Positions 34,896 to 44,271 of a stretch of DNA of 64,000 nt are shown here, piece after piece (within the stretch, counting starts at the first letter, position 1; every line of letters starts with the position of its first letter). Source of the stretch: Lentimicrobiaceae bacterium (lineage in GTDB: Bacteria > Bacteroidota > Bacteroidia > Bacteroidales > JALOCA01); the NCBI GenBank assembly GCA_023227965.1, contig JALOCA010000011.1, positions 22,833-86,832 of the forward strand, read 5' to 3'. The position numbers and the translations under genes are program-made. The notes below the pieces were generated by a model. It ran no database searches and was not told where the DNA came from. It was given only the letters and a program-made list of their open reading frames with translations.

Positions 34896-36260
34896 ATGAT
34901 AAACCGTAAAAAGATCATCCGTTTTTCTGTTATCGGCGTAGTTGTGCTTATCGTTTTTCTCGTTATTGCCAAAAAAGCTGGATGGATAGGAAAAGAAGAA
35001 ATCACCAAAGTAGCTACTGAATACGTGCAAAAAAGAACAATAGTGGAAACCGTATCCGCCAACGGTAAAATTCAACCTGAGGTGGAAGTAAAAATGACCC
35101 CGGATGTTTCAGGTGAAATTGTTACCTTGAACGTGAAAGAAGGCGATCCGGTAAAGGCAGGAGACCTGCTGGCACGTATTGATCCTGAAATTTACAGTTC
35201 CAACCTCGACAGGATAATAGCTTCACTCAACACACAAAAATCTACCTTTGCCAATTCCAAAGCAAGGTTAGCACAAGTAAAAGCCCAGTTTATCAACGCA
35301 AAATCTTCCTACGAGCGCAGTGTCCAACTATGGAAATCAAAAACCATATCTCCGTCGGAGTACGACAATGCCCAATCGGCTTATGAAGTGGCAAAAGCAG
35401 AGGTGGACGCTGCTGAACAAAGTGTAAAAGGTGCCGAATACGGTGTTAAAAGTGCCGAAGCCGCCGTAAAGGAAGCGAGAGAAAACCTTGCCAAGACCTC
35501 TATTTTTGCTCCCGTTGACGGAACTATTTCCAAACTGAACGTTGAAAAAGGCGAAAGGGTGGTGGGAACCTCGCAATTTGCCGGCACCGAAATCATGCGC
35601 ATAGCCAATCTCTCCTCGATGGAAGTAAATGTGAGTGTTAACGAAAACGACATCGTAAGGGTAAAAATTGGCGATACAGCCCTGATAGAAGTGGACTCCT
35701 ACCTTAACCGCAAATTTAAAGGACTGGTAACCGAAATTGCCACGTCAGCAAATACCACCGGGCTCAGCGCCGACCAGGTTACTAATTTTGATGTTAAAAT
35801 TCGCATTCTCAAAGAATCTTACAAAGACCTCATCCCGAAAGGCGATACGGAAAAGTCTCCCTTCCGCCCGGGAATGTCAGCCACCGTTGATATCCAAACC
35901 AAAGCAGAAGTGAATACGCTCAGCATCCCGATTCAAGCGGTTACCACCCGTGCCGATTCTGCTAAAATAAAGCAAAATCAAGTGATTAGCCGTGAAAAAC
36001 CAAAAACCGGAGAAGAATCTATTTCCCCAAAAACAAACGAACCCTTACAAGAATATGTTTTTTTGTATGTCGGCGGAAAAGTGAAAATGCAAAAGGTAAA
36101 AACCGGAATTCAGGACAATATGTACATCCAGGTTGTTCAGGGATTAAAAGTGAAAGACGAAGTAGTTACAGCACCCTACAAAGCAGTTACCAAAAAGCTG
36201 AAGGATGGGGATGCGGTAAAAAAAGTGGATAAAGAACAACTCTTTTCACAGGAAAAATAA
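34896..36260 (+). CDS. HlyD/MacA-like efflux periplasmic adaptor
   Basis: 454 residues. N-terminal membrane anchor (about 8-25), a lipoyl-like half-motif (about 63-95: GEIVTLNVKEGDPVKAGDLL), an alpha-helical hairpin rich in Ala, Lys and Glu (about 105-195), a second lipoyl half (FAPVDGTISKLNVEKGERV, about 206-224), then beta-barrel and membrane-proximal domains. Such adaptors link an inner-membrane pump to a TolC-like channel. No pump or channel gene lies beside it in the window; tsaB follows 5 bp after the stop. Pump partner unknown. Confidence 0.87.
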   Translation: MINRKKIIRFSVIGVVVLIVFLVIAKKAGWIGKEEITKVATEYVQKRTIVETVSANGKIQPEVEVKMTPDVSGEIVTLNVKEGDPVKAGDLLARIDPEIYSSNLDRIIASLNTQKSTFANSKARLAQVKAQFINAKSSYERSVQLWKSKTISPSEYDNAQSAYEVAKAEVDAAEQSVKGAEYGVKSAEAAVKEARENLAKTSIFAPVDGTISKLNVEKGERVVGTSQFAGTEIMRIANLSSMEVNVSVNENDIVRVKIGDTALIEVDSYLNRKFKGLVTEIATSANTTGLSADQVTNFDVKIRILKESYKDLIPKGDTEKSPFRPGMSATVDIQTKAEVNTLSIPIQAVTTRADSAKIKQNQVISREKPKTGEESISPKTNEPLQEYVFLYVGGKVKMQKVKTGIQDNMYIQVVQGLKVKDEVVTAPYKAVTKKLKDGDAVKKVDKEQLFSQEK

Positions 36261-36265
36261 AACCG

Positions 36266-36964
36266 GTGCCGGTAATTCTACATATCGAAACTGCAACCGA
36301 TATCTGCTCCGTTGCCTTGTCAGAAAATGGCAACTTACACTCTCTTCGCGAAACTGCCGATAAAAACTCTCATGCAGAAATACTTGCCGACAGTATCGCA
36401 CAGGTATTGTTTGAAACACAACTGAATGTACATAACCTGGATGCCGTGGCAGTAAGCCAGGGACCGGGTTCTTATACGGGTTTGCGGATAGGAGTTTCCA
36501 CTGCCAAAGGATTATGCTATGCTCTTTCTATTCCGCTCATTGCAGTAAATTCTTTGCAGGCATTGGCTGCCGGTTCACGCATTTATGATACCGAATGTGG
36601 GGAAAATACATTATATTGTCCTATGTTCGATGCACGAAGAATGGAAGTATATTCGGCTGTTTTCAATTCTTCACTCGAAGAAGTAGAGCCCACTACTGCC
36701 CGGATTGTGGATGAGCACACATTCCGGTATTTATTAGATAATCATCGTGTTGTTTTTTCGGGCAATGGTGTACCCAAGTGCAAAACGGTAATTGCAGATG
36801 CGAACGCTATATTTTTTGCACAAGTACTCCCTTCGGCTAAGTTTATGATAACTATCGCCGAAAAAAAATTTATGCAATCGCAATTCGAAAACACCACTTA
36901 TGCCGAGCCTTTTTATCTGAAAGATTTTATAGCAGGAATACCAAAAGTTAAAGGATTACATTAA
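36266..36964 (+). CDS. tsaB: tRNA threonylcarbamoyladenosine protein TsaB
   Basis: 232 residues from a GTG start 5 bp after the adaptor stop. ASKHA-fold partner of TsaD and TsaE in making t6A at position 37 of ANN-decoding tRNAs. Motifs: HIETATDICSVALSENG (6-22), SHAEILADSI and SQGPGSYTGLRIGVSTAKG (about 64-82). The family's GPGSYTGLR signature makes this secure. It probably shares the adaptor's transcript. Confidence 0.93.
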   Translation: MPVILHIETATDICSVALSENGNLHSLRETADKNSHAEILADSIAQVLFETQLNVHNLDAVAVSQGPGSYTGLRIGVSTAKGLCYALSIPLIAVNSLQALAAGSRIYDTECGENTLYCPMFDARRMEVYSAVFNSSLEEVEPTTARIVDEHTFRYLLDNHRVVFSGNGVPKCKTVIADANAIFFAQVLPSAKFMITIAEKKFMQSQFENTTYAEPFYLKDFIAGIPKVKGLH

Positions 36965-37016
36965 TTTTGCCTGTTTGAATATTGTTAACTGATTCTTTTG
37001 TTTAAAGAATTTTATT

Positions 37017-37691
37017 ATGACAAGTTGGTTAGAAGATGCCGAACAACGGCAGGAACATCGCTTAGAAAGATCGCAGCGATATGTAGAAAAAATTCAGCAA
37101 AAAAAGAATTTTATAAAAACAAATTACCTTAAAAACGCCAAGGAGTATGAACATTTTATTTCGGTAGTCAACAACCTTACCGATAGGGTAAATGCACTTC
37201 CTTTTGATGACCGTCAGCCTTTTAAAAAAATCCATACCAGCACCAAAAAATCGAAGTTAGACAACAAACTTAATATTTTATCCAGCAGTAAACGTCTCGA
37301 AAAAAGAAAAAACAGCATCATTCTCCCCTTTTTTAAGGAAGAACATTACAAGCACATACGGGTTTTATATGTTTGTGTTTCTGACAATGCCGACATGGCA
37401 GATATAGAAATTAAAGAAACGCAACTCATGCGGGAAAAATTAAAACAGAAAAGCAAGCCCGAGAAAAAAATTGCCGGCATGTCTGTCCGTAGTCGTCAGC
37501 GGCACCATCAGATAGATGAACCTGCCGAAGAGCGTTTACATGTTTTATACTCTTTTCCTATAAGCGGGCTGAACGAAAAAATTGCAATGGAAATCATTGA
37601 ATGGTTAGCTTTTAGAAAAGAATTACGGGATATTTCCATTTACAACCAGATAGAAGAAAACGACAAAAAATTCCTCGGTCGCAAAGTTTAA
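37017..37691 (+). CDS. Conserved-looking protein of unknown function
   Basis: 224 residues, not recognised. The N-terminus (1-45: MTSWLEDAEQRQEHRLERS...) is charged and coiled-coil-like, rich in Gln, Lys and Arg. A basic middle (65-105, HTSTKKSKLDNKL) leads to a mixed alpha/beta part (about 110-224) with YKHIRVLYVCVSDNADMADI and a C-terminal helix ISGLNEKIAMEIIEWLAFRKEL. No signal peptide, membrane helix or catalytic motif is evident. Codon use looks like its neighbours. It lies 52 bp after tsaB and ends 1 bp from an open frame on the opposite strand. Confidence 0.75.
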   Translation: MTSWLEDAEQRQEHRLERSQRYVEKIQQKKNFIKTNYLKNAKEYEHFISVVNNLTDRVNALPFDDRQPFKKIHTSTKKSKLDNKLNILSSSKRLEKRKNSIILPFFKEEHYKHIRVLYVCVSDNADMADIEIKETQLMREKLKQKSKPEKKIAGMSVRSRQRHHQIDEPAEERLHVLYSFPISGLNEKIAMEIIEWLAFRKELRDISIYNQIEENDKKFLGRKV

Positions 37692-37844
37692 CTATAAAGA
37701 TGCAAGGTTAGAAATCTGGACTTCTCTTACACCCTTCTCGGTTTGATGTAGTGTACAACATTCATGGGTAAAATCGTGTTCGAAAAACAATATGGCAGTT
37801 CTTTTTTCAAAAATCTGCTCGCCAATAGTAGTGGTTATAAAAAT
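37692..37844 (-). other. 50-codon open frame without ATG between buk and its neighbour
   Basis: Reading minus, the frame gives IFITTTIGEQIFEKRTAILF, then FEHDFTHECCTLHQ, then a tail ending LASL before TAG (37692-37694). Composition looks protein-like. It starts directly after an in-frame TAA and has only ATT or ATA as possible starts. It may be a gene remnant, an unusual-start small gene, or chance. It follows the buk stop by 14 bp. Confidence 0.3.
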
Positions 37845-37858
37845 TTACTTTTCGTTTA

Positions 37859-38929
37859 TCAATATATCCGGGCTTCTATTTCGCCTTTCAAAACCATCAA
37901 TCCATTTGTAACGAGTGCACGCATTTCATCTTCACCGGGGTAAACATGTACGGGGGCAATGCAATTCACCCTTTCGATAATCATTTTTACAAACCATTTG
38001 CTGTTTGCCATTCCTCCGGTTATTAGAATGGCGTCAACCTGACCCTTTAAAACTGGACACATGCTTCCAATGATTTTAGCTACCTGGTAAGCCATCGCTT
38101 CAAAGATAAGCTTGTGATGAGGATTGCCTTCGGCTGCTTTTATTTCCACATCGTATGCACTGTTGGTACCACAGTGTGCAGTTAGTCCGCCGCCGCCGGT
38201 TATCATTCTGAGCATTTGTTTTTCAGTATATTTTCCGCTGAAAGCCATCCGCACAAGGTCGCCGGCAGGCAAGGTACCACTTCGTTCGGGCGAAAAAGGT
38301 CCTTCACCGTCGAGAGCCTGGTTAACATCTATCACTTTCCCTTTTTGGTGTGCACCAACGGAAATTCCACCGCCCAAATGCACTACTATGAGGTTCAGGT
38401 CTTCGTATTTTCGCAAAACGGATTTGGCATGCTGACGGGCAACGGCTTTCTGATTAAGTGCGTGAAATATTGAAATCCTTTGGAATTCCGGATGACCGGA
38501 AATTCTTGCCAGGTCGCTAAGTTCGTCTACAACTACCGGGTCGGCAATGTAAGCCCGGGCGTTAGGCAGTTCACTGGCAATGTCGTCGGCAATCAAACCA
38601 CCCAGGTTGCTTGCATGTTGCATTCGGGAATGTGTAAGATCGTGTTTCATTTCTTCGTTTACTTCGTACACTCCGGAAGGAATTGGTCGTATTACACCGC
38701 CGCGGCCGACAACTGCCCTGATTTCGTTAATCCGAACTTCAGCTTCTTGTAGTTCTTTATAGATGATATTTTTACGAAAAGAATACTGATCTGTTATTTT
38801 TTCAAATTTATCCAGTTCCTCTGATGAATGCCGTATGGTTTTTAAAAAAACGGGATTGTTGTCTTCAAAAACTGCAATTTTAGTTGAAGTGGAACCAGGG
38901 TTAATGGCTAAAATTTTAAATTTATCCAT
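37859..38929 (-). CDS. buk: Butyrate kinase
   Basis: 356 residues, ASKHA acetate/butyrate-kinase family. It converts acyl phosphate and ADP to the free acid and ATP. The N-terminal INPGSTSTKIAVFEDN (9-24) phosphate loop, the AVVGRGGVIRPIPSG substrate segment, VVHLGGGISVGAHQKGKVID and ILITGGMANSKWF are all present. It follows ptb by 21 bp. Together they turn butyryl- or branched acyl-CoA into acid plus ATP. The recalled length of the family (about 355) matches. Confidence 0.96.
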   Translation of the reverse strand: MDKFKILAINPGSTSTKIAVFEDNNPVFLKTIRHSSEELDKFEKITDQYSFRKNIIYKELQEAEVRINEIRAVVGRGGVIRPIPSGVYEVNEEMKHDLTHSRMQHASNLGGLIADDIASELPNARAYIADPVVVDELSDLARISGHPEFQRISIFHALNQKAVARQHAKSVLRKYEDLNLIVVHLGGGISVGAHQKGKVIDVNQALDGEGPFSPERSGTLPAGDLVRMAFSGKYTEKQMLRMITGGGGLTAHCGTNSAYDVEIKAAEGNPHHKLIFEAMAYQVAKIIGSMCPVLKGQVDAILITGGMANSKWFVKMIIERVNCIAPVHVYPGEDEMRALVTNGLMVLKGEIEARIY

Positions 38930-38950
38930 ATTATTTTAAATAATACTATT

Positions 38951-39853
38951 TTATGCTAAAAGGGCGGCAAGAGCAATGGAATAGAGTTTGGTTTTTTCGC
39001 TGTCGCCCCGCGAAGAAAGTACAGCAGGTACTCTTGCACCCACTACCAATGCAGCTAATTCGGCTCCGGCAAATTTGGTACTGTTTTTATAGAAAACATT
39101 CCCTGCTTCGATATTGGGAAACAACAAACAATCTGCATCTCCTGCTACTTCGCCTGTTATTTTCTTGATTTGAACAGATTCTTTATCAACGGCGCCATCT
39201 AACGAAAGCGGACCATCAATAATAGCACCTTTAATCTGCCCACGTTCAGCCATCTTGGCAATAATGGCTCCGTCAACACAAGCGGGCATACCTGCCAGCA
39301 TTTGTTCAGTAGCTGCAATACAGGCAATTTTGGGTTTTTCGATGTCCAATGCATGGGCTGCTTTTATCAGATAGTTGGCAATGGCAATCTTTTGTTTCAG
39401 ATCGGGTAATGGGATGATGGCAACATCGCTACAAATCAATAATTTGTGATATGCAGGAACTTCAAATACGCTTACATGGCTCAGGATGGCACCCGGATTA
39501 CAAAGTCCACTTTCTTTATTAAGAATGGCTCTCATGTATTTATCTGTACTTACCAGTCCTTTCATCAAGATATCACCTTCGCCCTTATTGATTAATGCCA
39601 CAGCCAGAGTAGCGGCTTTTTGTTCGTTGGCTTCCTGTACAATACGGAATTGGGTTACGTCAATATTTTCCGATAGACACACCTTTCTTATAGTAGCTTC
39701 ATCTCCAACAAGCGTTGCATTAATAATACCCAATTTGCAAGCCTGGTTCACTGCTCCAATGGTATGCGAATCGTTGGCATAAGCTGCCACAAGTCGTTTT
39801 CTGGGCTTATTTTTTACAACTTCAATCATTTGTTCCAGTCTGGTAATTGCCAT
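38951..39853 (-). CDS. ptb: Phosphate butyryltransferase
   Basis: 300 residues. It swaps CoA for phosphate on butyryl-CoA or related acyl-CoA, feeding butyrate kinase. The PTA/PTB fold is marked by the N-terminal RLVAAYANDSHTIGAV (20-35), GDILMKGLVSTDKYMRAIL, SHVSVFEVP, and the C-terminal ADCLLFPNIEAGNVFYKNS. It could equally serve isobutyryl or isovaleryl groups from amino-acid fermentation. Preceded by a promoter motif and an AAGGAG ribosome-binding site; first gene of ptb-buk. Confidence 0.95.
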   Translation of the reverse strand: MAITRLEQMIEVVKNKPRKRLVAAYANDSHTIGAVNQACKLGIINATLVGDEATIRKVCLSENIDVTQFRIVQEANEQKAATLAVALINKGEGDILMKGLVSTDKYMRAILNKESGLCNPGAILSHVSVFEVPAYHKLLICSDVAIIPLPDLKQKIAIANYLIKAAHALDIEKPKIACIAATEQMLAGMPACVDGAIIAKMAERGQIKGAIIDGPLSLDGAVDKESVQIKKITGEVAGDADCLLFPNIEAGNVFYKNSTKFAGAELAALVVGARVPAVLSSRGDSEKTKLYSIALAALLA

Positions 39854-39926
39854 ATCGTATTTCTCCTTATATATTAATTGATTTTTAAATAGTTAAATGT
39901 TTCTCTCCATTTTTGTTTTTCGGGTG

Positions 39927-39934
39927 CAAAATTA
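39927..39934 (-). promoter_or_regulatory. -7 element (TAATTTTG) of ptb-buk
   Basis: Exact TAnnTTTG on the minus strand, 73 bp before the ptb ATG. An AAGGAG ribosome site sits directly upstream of the ATG, unusual here because most genes lack a clear Shine-Dalgarno. Confidence 0.5.
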
Positions 39935-39989
39935 GAAATTCCCAGCGGAAAAGTAATAAAATTTTCATTTCATTTTACTTTGTTACTGT

Positions 39990-41258
39990 TTATTTTGAGT
40001 AAAAATCTATCATCCTGCCGATGGCATCCCTACATACAGGACAAAATGTATTATAAACAGCCGATTTCATGGAGCAATCGTAAGCCGGACGGTACATTCC
40101 CTTAGTAATATAACCCCCACCTTCAAAAACGCCTGTAACGTTTTTATATTTTTCTTCATTGGGTGTAGGAACGGGTATCCCCGTTTCTACCTTATTTTTC
40201 CATTTGGCATCGAAATTAACCAAAGTGGTTAAATTAGGCTCCCAGGGTTCCATTTCTAAATTATAGAAACCTGTATAAGCCACGTCTGAAGTGTAATATT
40301 CGTCGCCCAAACCGGCAAATGCGTGCCCGAATTCGTGAGTAAAAACGAATGCTGAAAGGCTGTTGTCAACGGAAGTAACGGCAAACTGGTTGAAGATACC
40401 TCCTCCTCCGTATTTTTCGGAATTCACCAGTAGTACAATCTGGTCGTAAGGAGCATTTGCAGCCAGGTTTCTGAGTGTTTTATTGTCGAAAGTAGTTAAG
40501 TATCGTTCCGAGTCGAAAGTATAAAATGTTGAGTTGGCAACGGTATTTTTCCAGGTTCCGGTTGCTGGGATGTCTGTTCCCGATTCGGTTGACGGTGCTT
40601 CCACTGCCCAGATATTGATGCCATTACTATATGTATCGTAAGGATGGCAATGGAGAAGGTAATCGGCAAACCGTTTGCAATCGTTGCTGAATTTTTTCAT
40701 TTCTCCCTCTGTATATCCATCAGAGATAAATACAATATCCAACTTTTCGGAAGGCTCACCCGATTGCTGCACCACCTTACAAGGATATTGCATCTTCCTT
40801 TCCCTGCTGATAAAATGGTCGGCTGGGTTTATCAGATATGTAAACTTCAACTCCCAACTACCGGAAAATTTTCTGCAAAATATTTCTAAAATAACTTTGC
40901 TTTTGGGAAAGGGAAAAATCACACTTTCTGAAAATGATTTTTGTGTGGTTTTCGCTTCTTCCGTTGTTTGCCATTCGGCAAAAAGAGAGGAAAATCCACG
41001 GGAATAAATAAGTTTTTTTGTGTTTAAGTCTTTGATAGTAAACATATATTCACCGTATCCTGAAGTATCGGTGAGTTGGGTTTTTGAACCTGCCCAAATG
41101 GGTTCTTCTATCATTTGGTCGAACGAGATGATATCTTCATTTTCGTTTCCGGTATGAAAATAGTCGAATCGGAGGGTTTTATCGTAAAAATAGTCGCTGA
41201 AAGCTGCCTGGACGGTTTGCAATGCTAAAAGAAACCCGATAAAAAGGAAATATCGCAT
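39990..41258 (-). CDS. Peptidase M64 (IgA-peptidase-like metallopeptidase)
   Basis: 422 residues from MRYFLFIGFLLALQ; an open frame extends 35 codons upstream but overlaps the promoter. A signal peptide (1-19, QAAFS) precedes an N-terminal beta domain (about 20-165) and a zinc-metallopeptidase domain with HEFGHAFAGLGDEYY (308-322), the M64 HExxHxxxGLxDEY-type site. Secreted; the substrate is unknown, and 'IgA' is only the founding member's target. The C-terminal CPVCRDAIGRMIDF segment includes a cysteine pair. Confidence 0.85.
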   Translation of the reverse strand: MRYFLFIGFLLALQTVQAAFSDYFYDKTLRFDYFHTGNENEDIISFDQMIEEPIWAGSKTQLTDTSGYGEYMFTIKDLNTKKLIYSRGFSSLFAEWQTTEEAKTTQKSFSESVIFPFPKSKVILEIFCRKFSGSWELKFTYLINPADHFISRERKMQYPCKVVQQSGEPSEKLDIVFISDGYTEGEMKKFSNDCKRFADYLLHCHPYDTYSNGINIWAVEAPSTESGTDIPATGTWKNTVANSTFYTFDSERYLTTFDNKTLRNLAANAPYDQIVLLVNSEKYGGGGIFNQFAVTSVDNSLSAFVFTHEFGHAFAGLGDEYYTSDVAYTGFYNLEMEPWEPNLTTLVNFDAKWKNKVETGIPVPTPNEEKYKNVTGVFEGGGYITKGMYRPAYDCSMKSAVYNTFCPVCRDAIGRMIDFYSK

Positions 41259-41284
41259 AAAATAGGATTTGATTTTTTCGTTGG

Positions 41285-41313
41285 CAAAATTATACAATCT
41301 GCTTAATAAACAA
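41285..41313 (-). promoter_or_regulatory. Promoter of the M64 peptidase gene
   Basis: Minus strand: TTG, 18 bp, exact TAATTTTG, 26 bp before the ATG at 41258. It lies inside the longer open frame and so fixes the shorter start. Confidence 0.55.
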
Positions 41314-41482
41314 CGTATAAAAGAGAAAATTAAAAATCTGAGAAATACATTTTTTGTTTCCAATTGCGGGGAATACGAAAAATAAAAATTAATGTTGGCT
41401 TTGGAGACGACAGAAATCCGAATTAACTCAAAAAAAAACAGAAATTCTTCGTAAGTTTGTATGCAGAAAAAATGGTCGGCTT

Positions 41483-41788
41483 ATGTGGAAAAAAATCCCT
41501 TCGTTACTAAAAAACAAATATTTGCTGATAACAATTATTTTCGTGGTTTTACTTTTGTTTTTCGATGACAGCAACATCATTTTACAATACGAACAAATGC
41601 AACAACTTAACGCCATGAAGACAGAAAAAGAATTTTACCAGAAAGAAATTCTGAAAAACAAGACCCTGCTCAATGAAATGCTTTCCGATTCGTTAACCAT
41701 CGAAAAATTTGCCCGGGAAACCTACCTGATGAAAAAAGACAGCGAAGATGTATATGTAATTGAACGAGATTCTACAAAATTTCAATAA
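41483..41788 (+). CDS. FtsB/DivIC-family cell-division protein
   Basis: 101 residues: a short cytoplasmic N-terminus, one membrane helix (about 12-28), then a coiled coil (about 33-72, ILQYEQMQQLNAMKTEKEFY) and the DSLTIEKFARETYLMKKDSED segment, the septum-formation-initiator pattern. FtsB-type proteins join FtsL and FtsQ in the divisome. It is convergent with priA, 1 bp away. Confidence 0.88.
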   Translation: MWKKIPSLLKNKYLLITIIFVVLLLFFDDSNIILQYEQMQQLNAMKTEKEFYQKEILKNKTLLNEMLSDSLTIEKFARETYLMKKDSEDVYVIERDSTKFQ

Positions 41789-41789
41789 A

Positions 41790-44270
41790 TTACGCAGGAT
41801 CAACATCTATTGCGACCGTAATTTTTTTAAAATCTGCTTCCCTTAAAAAAGCATTTACTTTAACCGCAATAGTGTTTTTAGTATCGGAAAGGGCTGCCGA
41901 ACGAGGTATTTTGATAATGATATTCTTTAAAAACTGATTTCTGATGCGCGAAACCGGCGGATATTCGGGACCCAAAACCCTGATGCCGGTAATTTTTTTT
42001 AAGCTTGCAGCCAAAGCATCAGCAGCTTTATTTACCAGATTGGGATCTGTTTGCTTTAATGTAAGGCGGACAAGCCGTACAAACGGAGGGTACTGAAACT
42101 GCATTCGTTCTTCCATCTGGTGGGAATACATTGCTTCGAAGTTATTATTCAGCACATAGCGGATTATCGGATGCTGGGGGTTGTATGTTTGAATAATCAC
42201 CTTCCCTCGTTTGTTTTTCCTTCCGGCTCTTCCGCTTACCTGTGCCATAAGCTGGAAGCTGCGTTCGTAAGCCCTGAAATCAGGATACGTCAGCATGGAA
42301 TCGGCATTCAGAATGCCTACCAGTCCTACGTTATCAAAATCAAGTCCCTTGGTAACCATTTGTGTACCTACAAGTACATCAATAATTCCGTTTTCAAAAT
42401 CTCCGATTATCTGTTGGTGCGAATATTTGGAACGGGTAGTATCGAGATCCATTCGGGCAATACGGGCTTCGGGAAAAAAAATGGCAAGTTCTTCTTCAAT
42501 TTTTTCCGTACCAAAACCTTGCATCAGAAGACCGGTATGTCCGCAATCGGGGCATTCTGCCGGAATGTGGGTGGAATACCCGCAGTAATGGCACTTCAGC
42601 AGATTGATTTTTTTATGGTAAATAAGCGAAACATCGCAGTTTATGCACTGAGGAACCCAATGACAGGCATTGCATTCAATACGAAGGGAGAAACCTCTTC
42701 TGTTCTGAAAAAGGATAACCTGTTCGTTGGCATCAAGGGTTTCCTTGATACTTTCGATTAAAAAAGGTGAAAAATGTGATTTCATGTTCTTCCGGAGGGT
42801 TTCTTCCCTGATGTTGACCAGAAAAATCTCGGGGAGTAACAAACCGCCAAAACGATGTGTCAAACTTGTTAATGTATATTTCCCGCTAAGGGCATTACAG
42901 TAAGATTCCACCGAAGGAGTAGCTGATCCCAGCAAAACGGGAGCCTTGTGTAAATATCCCAGGTAAATTGCAGCATCCCTTGCATTGTACCGTGGGGCAG
43001 GGTCCATCTGTTTGAAGGAGGTATCGTGTTCTTCGTCAACGATAATCAAACGCAGACGGGAAAAAGGCAAAAATAAAGCCGAACGCGCTCCAAGCAGTAC
43101 TGAATAACTTGCTTCAGTACCAACCAGTATATTGTTCCATATTTCTACCCGCTCACTATCATTGAATTTAGAATGATAAATGCCAACCTTGTTACCAAAA
43201 TATTTCCGTAAACGGTTTATTATTTGTGTTGTAAGAGCAATTTCGGGCAAAAGGTACAAAACCTGCCCCCCATTTTCAATTACCTGGCTGATAAGTTTAA
43301 TATAAATTTCGGTCTTTCCGCTCGATGTAATGCCATGAAGCAAGCTTACACCGTTTTTTCCCAATGTTTGTAAGATGCTTTCATAGGCTTGTTGCTGGTA
43401 TTCATTTAGTTCAATAGCCTCCGGAGTGTTTTCCGCCTCAAAAGTTTTCAGTCGGCTTAATATTTTTTCTTCCATTATGAAAATACTTTTTTTTACCAAG
43501 GCAGTAAGGGCTGCATCCGCATTTTTTTGTCTGGCAAGCAAATCGGCACGCGAAACGGCAACGGGACTTTTCCCGAAAGCCTGTGATAACTGCAGATAGG
43601 TCATCAGCAGTTCTAATTGTTTAAATGCACGTTTTTCAAGTTGTTCAAAAACCTGTTTCAGGGAATTTTCGTCAGCGTAAGCATCGGCAATACGAATGTA
43701 GGTTTCTTTGTGAGGCTTGTATTTTTCCTCCACCTCTTCATTAACCAGCACTATATTTTTCTCTATGAGTGCTTTAATAATCGGGATAATTTTAAGTTGT
43801 CCTGCTATACGTGCGGCATCACTCAGGGTAAGCACAGGCTGTTGCTGCATGGCTTCGGCAATCATGAGCTCTTTTTCGTTAAGGGAAGAGATATCGCCGT
43901 TAAAAACCGGGTTCAGAATGATACGCGATTCGCTGGCAAGTTTAAAAGCCGAAGGAAGGGCAACATTCATCACTTCTCCTTCAAAACAAAAATAATATGT
44001 TGCCATCCATTCCCAAAAATCAAACTGCCAATTGTTTACCATGGGCTTGACATCGAGTACCGAAAGAATGTATTTTACCTCAGTGTAAGCAGGGGGTTTT
44101 TCGTGAACAGATTTTACGAGGGCTGTGTACAACTTTTTTTTACCAAACTGAACCACAACACGCACCCCGGGCTTTACCATCGTATTCATTTCGTAAGGAA
44201 TACGATATGTAAAATACCCTTTAACAGGTAACGGAAACAGAAGATCGGCAAAAAGCGTACATCTATCCAT
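41790..44270 (-). CDS. priA: Primosomal protein N' (PriA helicase)
   Basis: 826 residues from MDRCTLFADLLFPLP; a longer frame overlaps the upstream methyltransferase and is rejected. It reloads replication at stalled forks. Order: N-terminal 3'-DNA-binding domain (about 1-105), winged helix, DEAH-type helicase with Walker A GITSSGKTEIYI (about 315-326) and VDEEHDTSFKQ, an eight-cysteine zinc module (CNACHWVPQCINCD, CHYCGYSTHIPAECPDCG), second helicase fold, C-terminal domain. It starts 1 bp after the stop of the methyltransferase. Confidence 0.96.
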   Translation of the reverse strand: MDRCTLFADLLFPLPVKGYFTYRIPYEMNTMVKPGVRVVVQFGKKKLYTALVKSVHEKPPAYTEVKYILSVLDVKPMVNNWQFDFWEWMATYYFCFEGEVMNVALPSAFKLASESRIILNPVFNGDISSLNEKELMIAEAMQQQPVLTLSDAARIAGQLKIIPIIKALIEKNIVLVNEEVEEKYKPHKETYIRIADAYADENSLKQVFEQLEKRAFKQLELLMTYLQLSQAFGKSPVAVSRADLLARQKNADAALTALVKKSIFIMEEKILSRLKTFEAENTPEAIELNEYQQQAYESILQTLGKNGVSLLHGITSSGKTEIYIKLISQVIENGGQVLYLLPEIALTTQIINRLRKYFGNKVGIYHSKFNDSERVEIWNNILVGTEASYSVLLGARSALFLPFSRLRLIIVDEEHDTSFKQMDPAPRYNARDAAIYLGYLHKAPVLLGSATPSVESYCNALSGKYTLTSLTHRFGGLLLPEIFLVNIREETLRKNMKSHFSPFLIESIKETLDANEQVILFQNRRGFSLRIECNACHWVPQCINCDVSLIYHKKINLLKCHYCGYSTHIPAECPDCGHTGLLMQGFGTEKIEEELAIFFPEARIARMDLDTTRSKYSHQQIIGDFENGIIDVLVGTQMVTKGLDFDNVGLVGILNADSMLTYPDFRAYERSFQLMAQVSGRAGRKNKRGKVIIQTYNPQHPIIRYVLNNNFEAMYSHQMEERMQFQYPPFVRLVRLTLKQTDPNLVNKAADALAASLKKITGIRVLGPEYPPVSRIRNQFLKNIIIKIPRSAALSDTKNTIAVKVNAFLREADFKKITVAIDVDPA

Positions 44271-44271
44271 T

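Noticed and set aside
42120..42761. 213-codon plus-strand frame
   Set aside because: Antisense to priA, which has all its motifs.
43617..44231. 204-codon plus-strand frame
   Set aside because: Antisense to the N-terminal part of priA; no recognisable domain.
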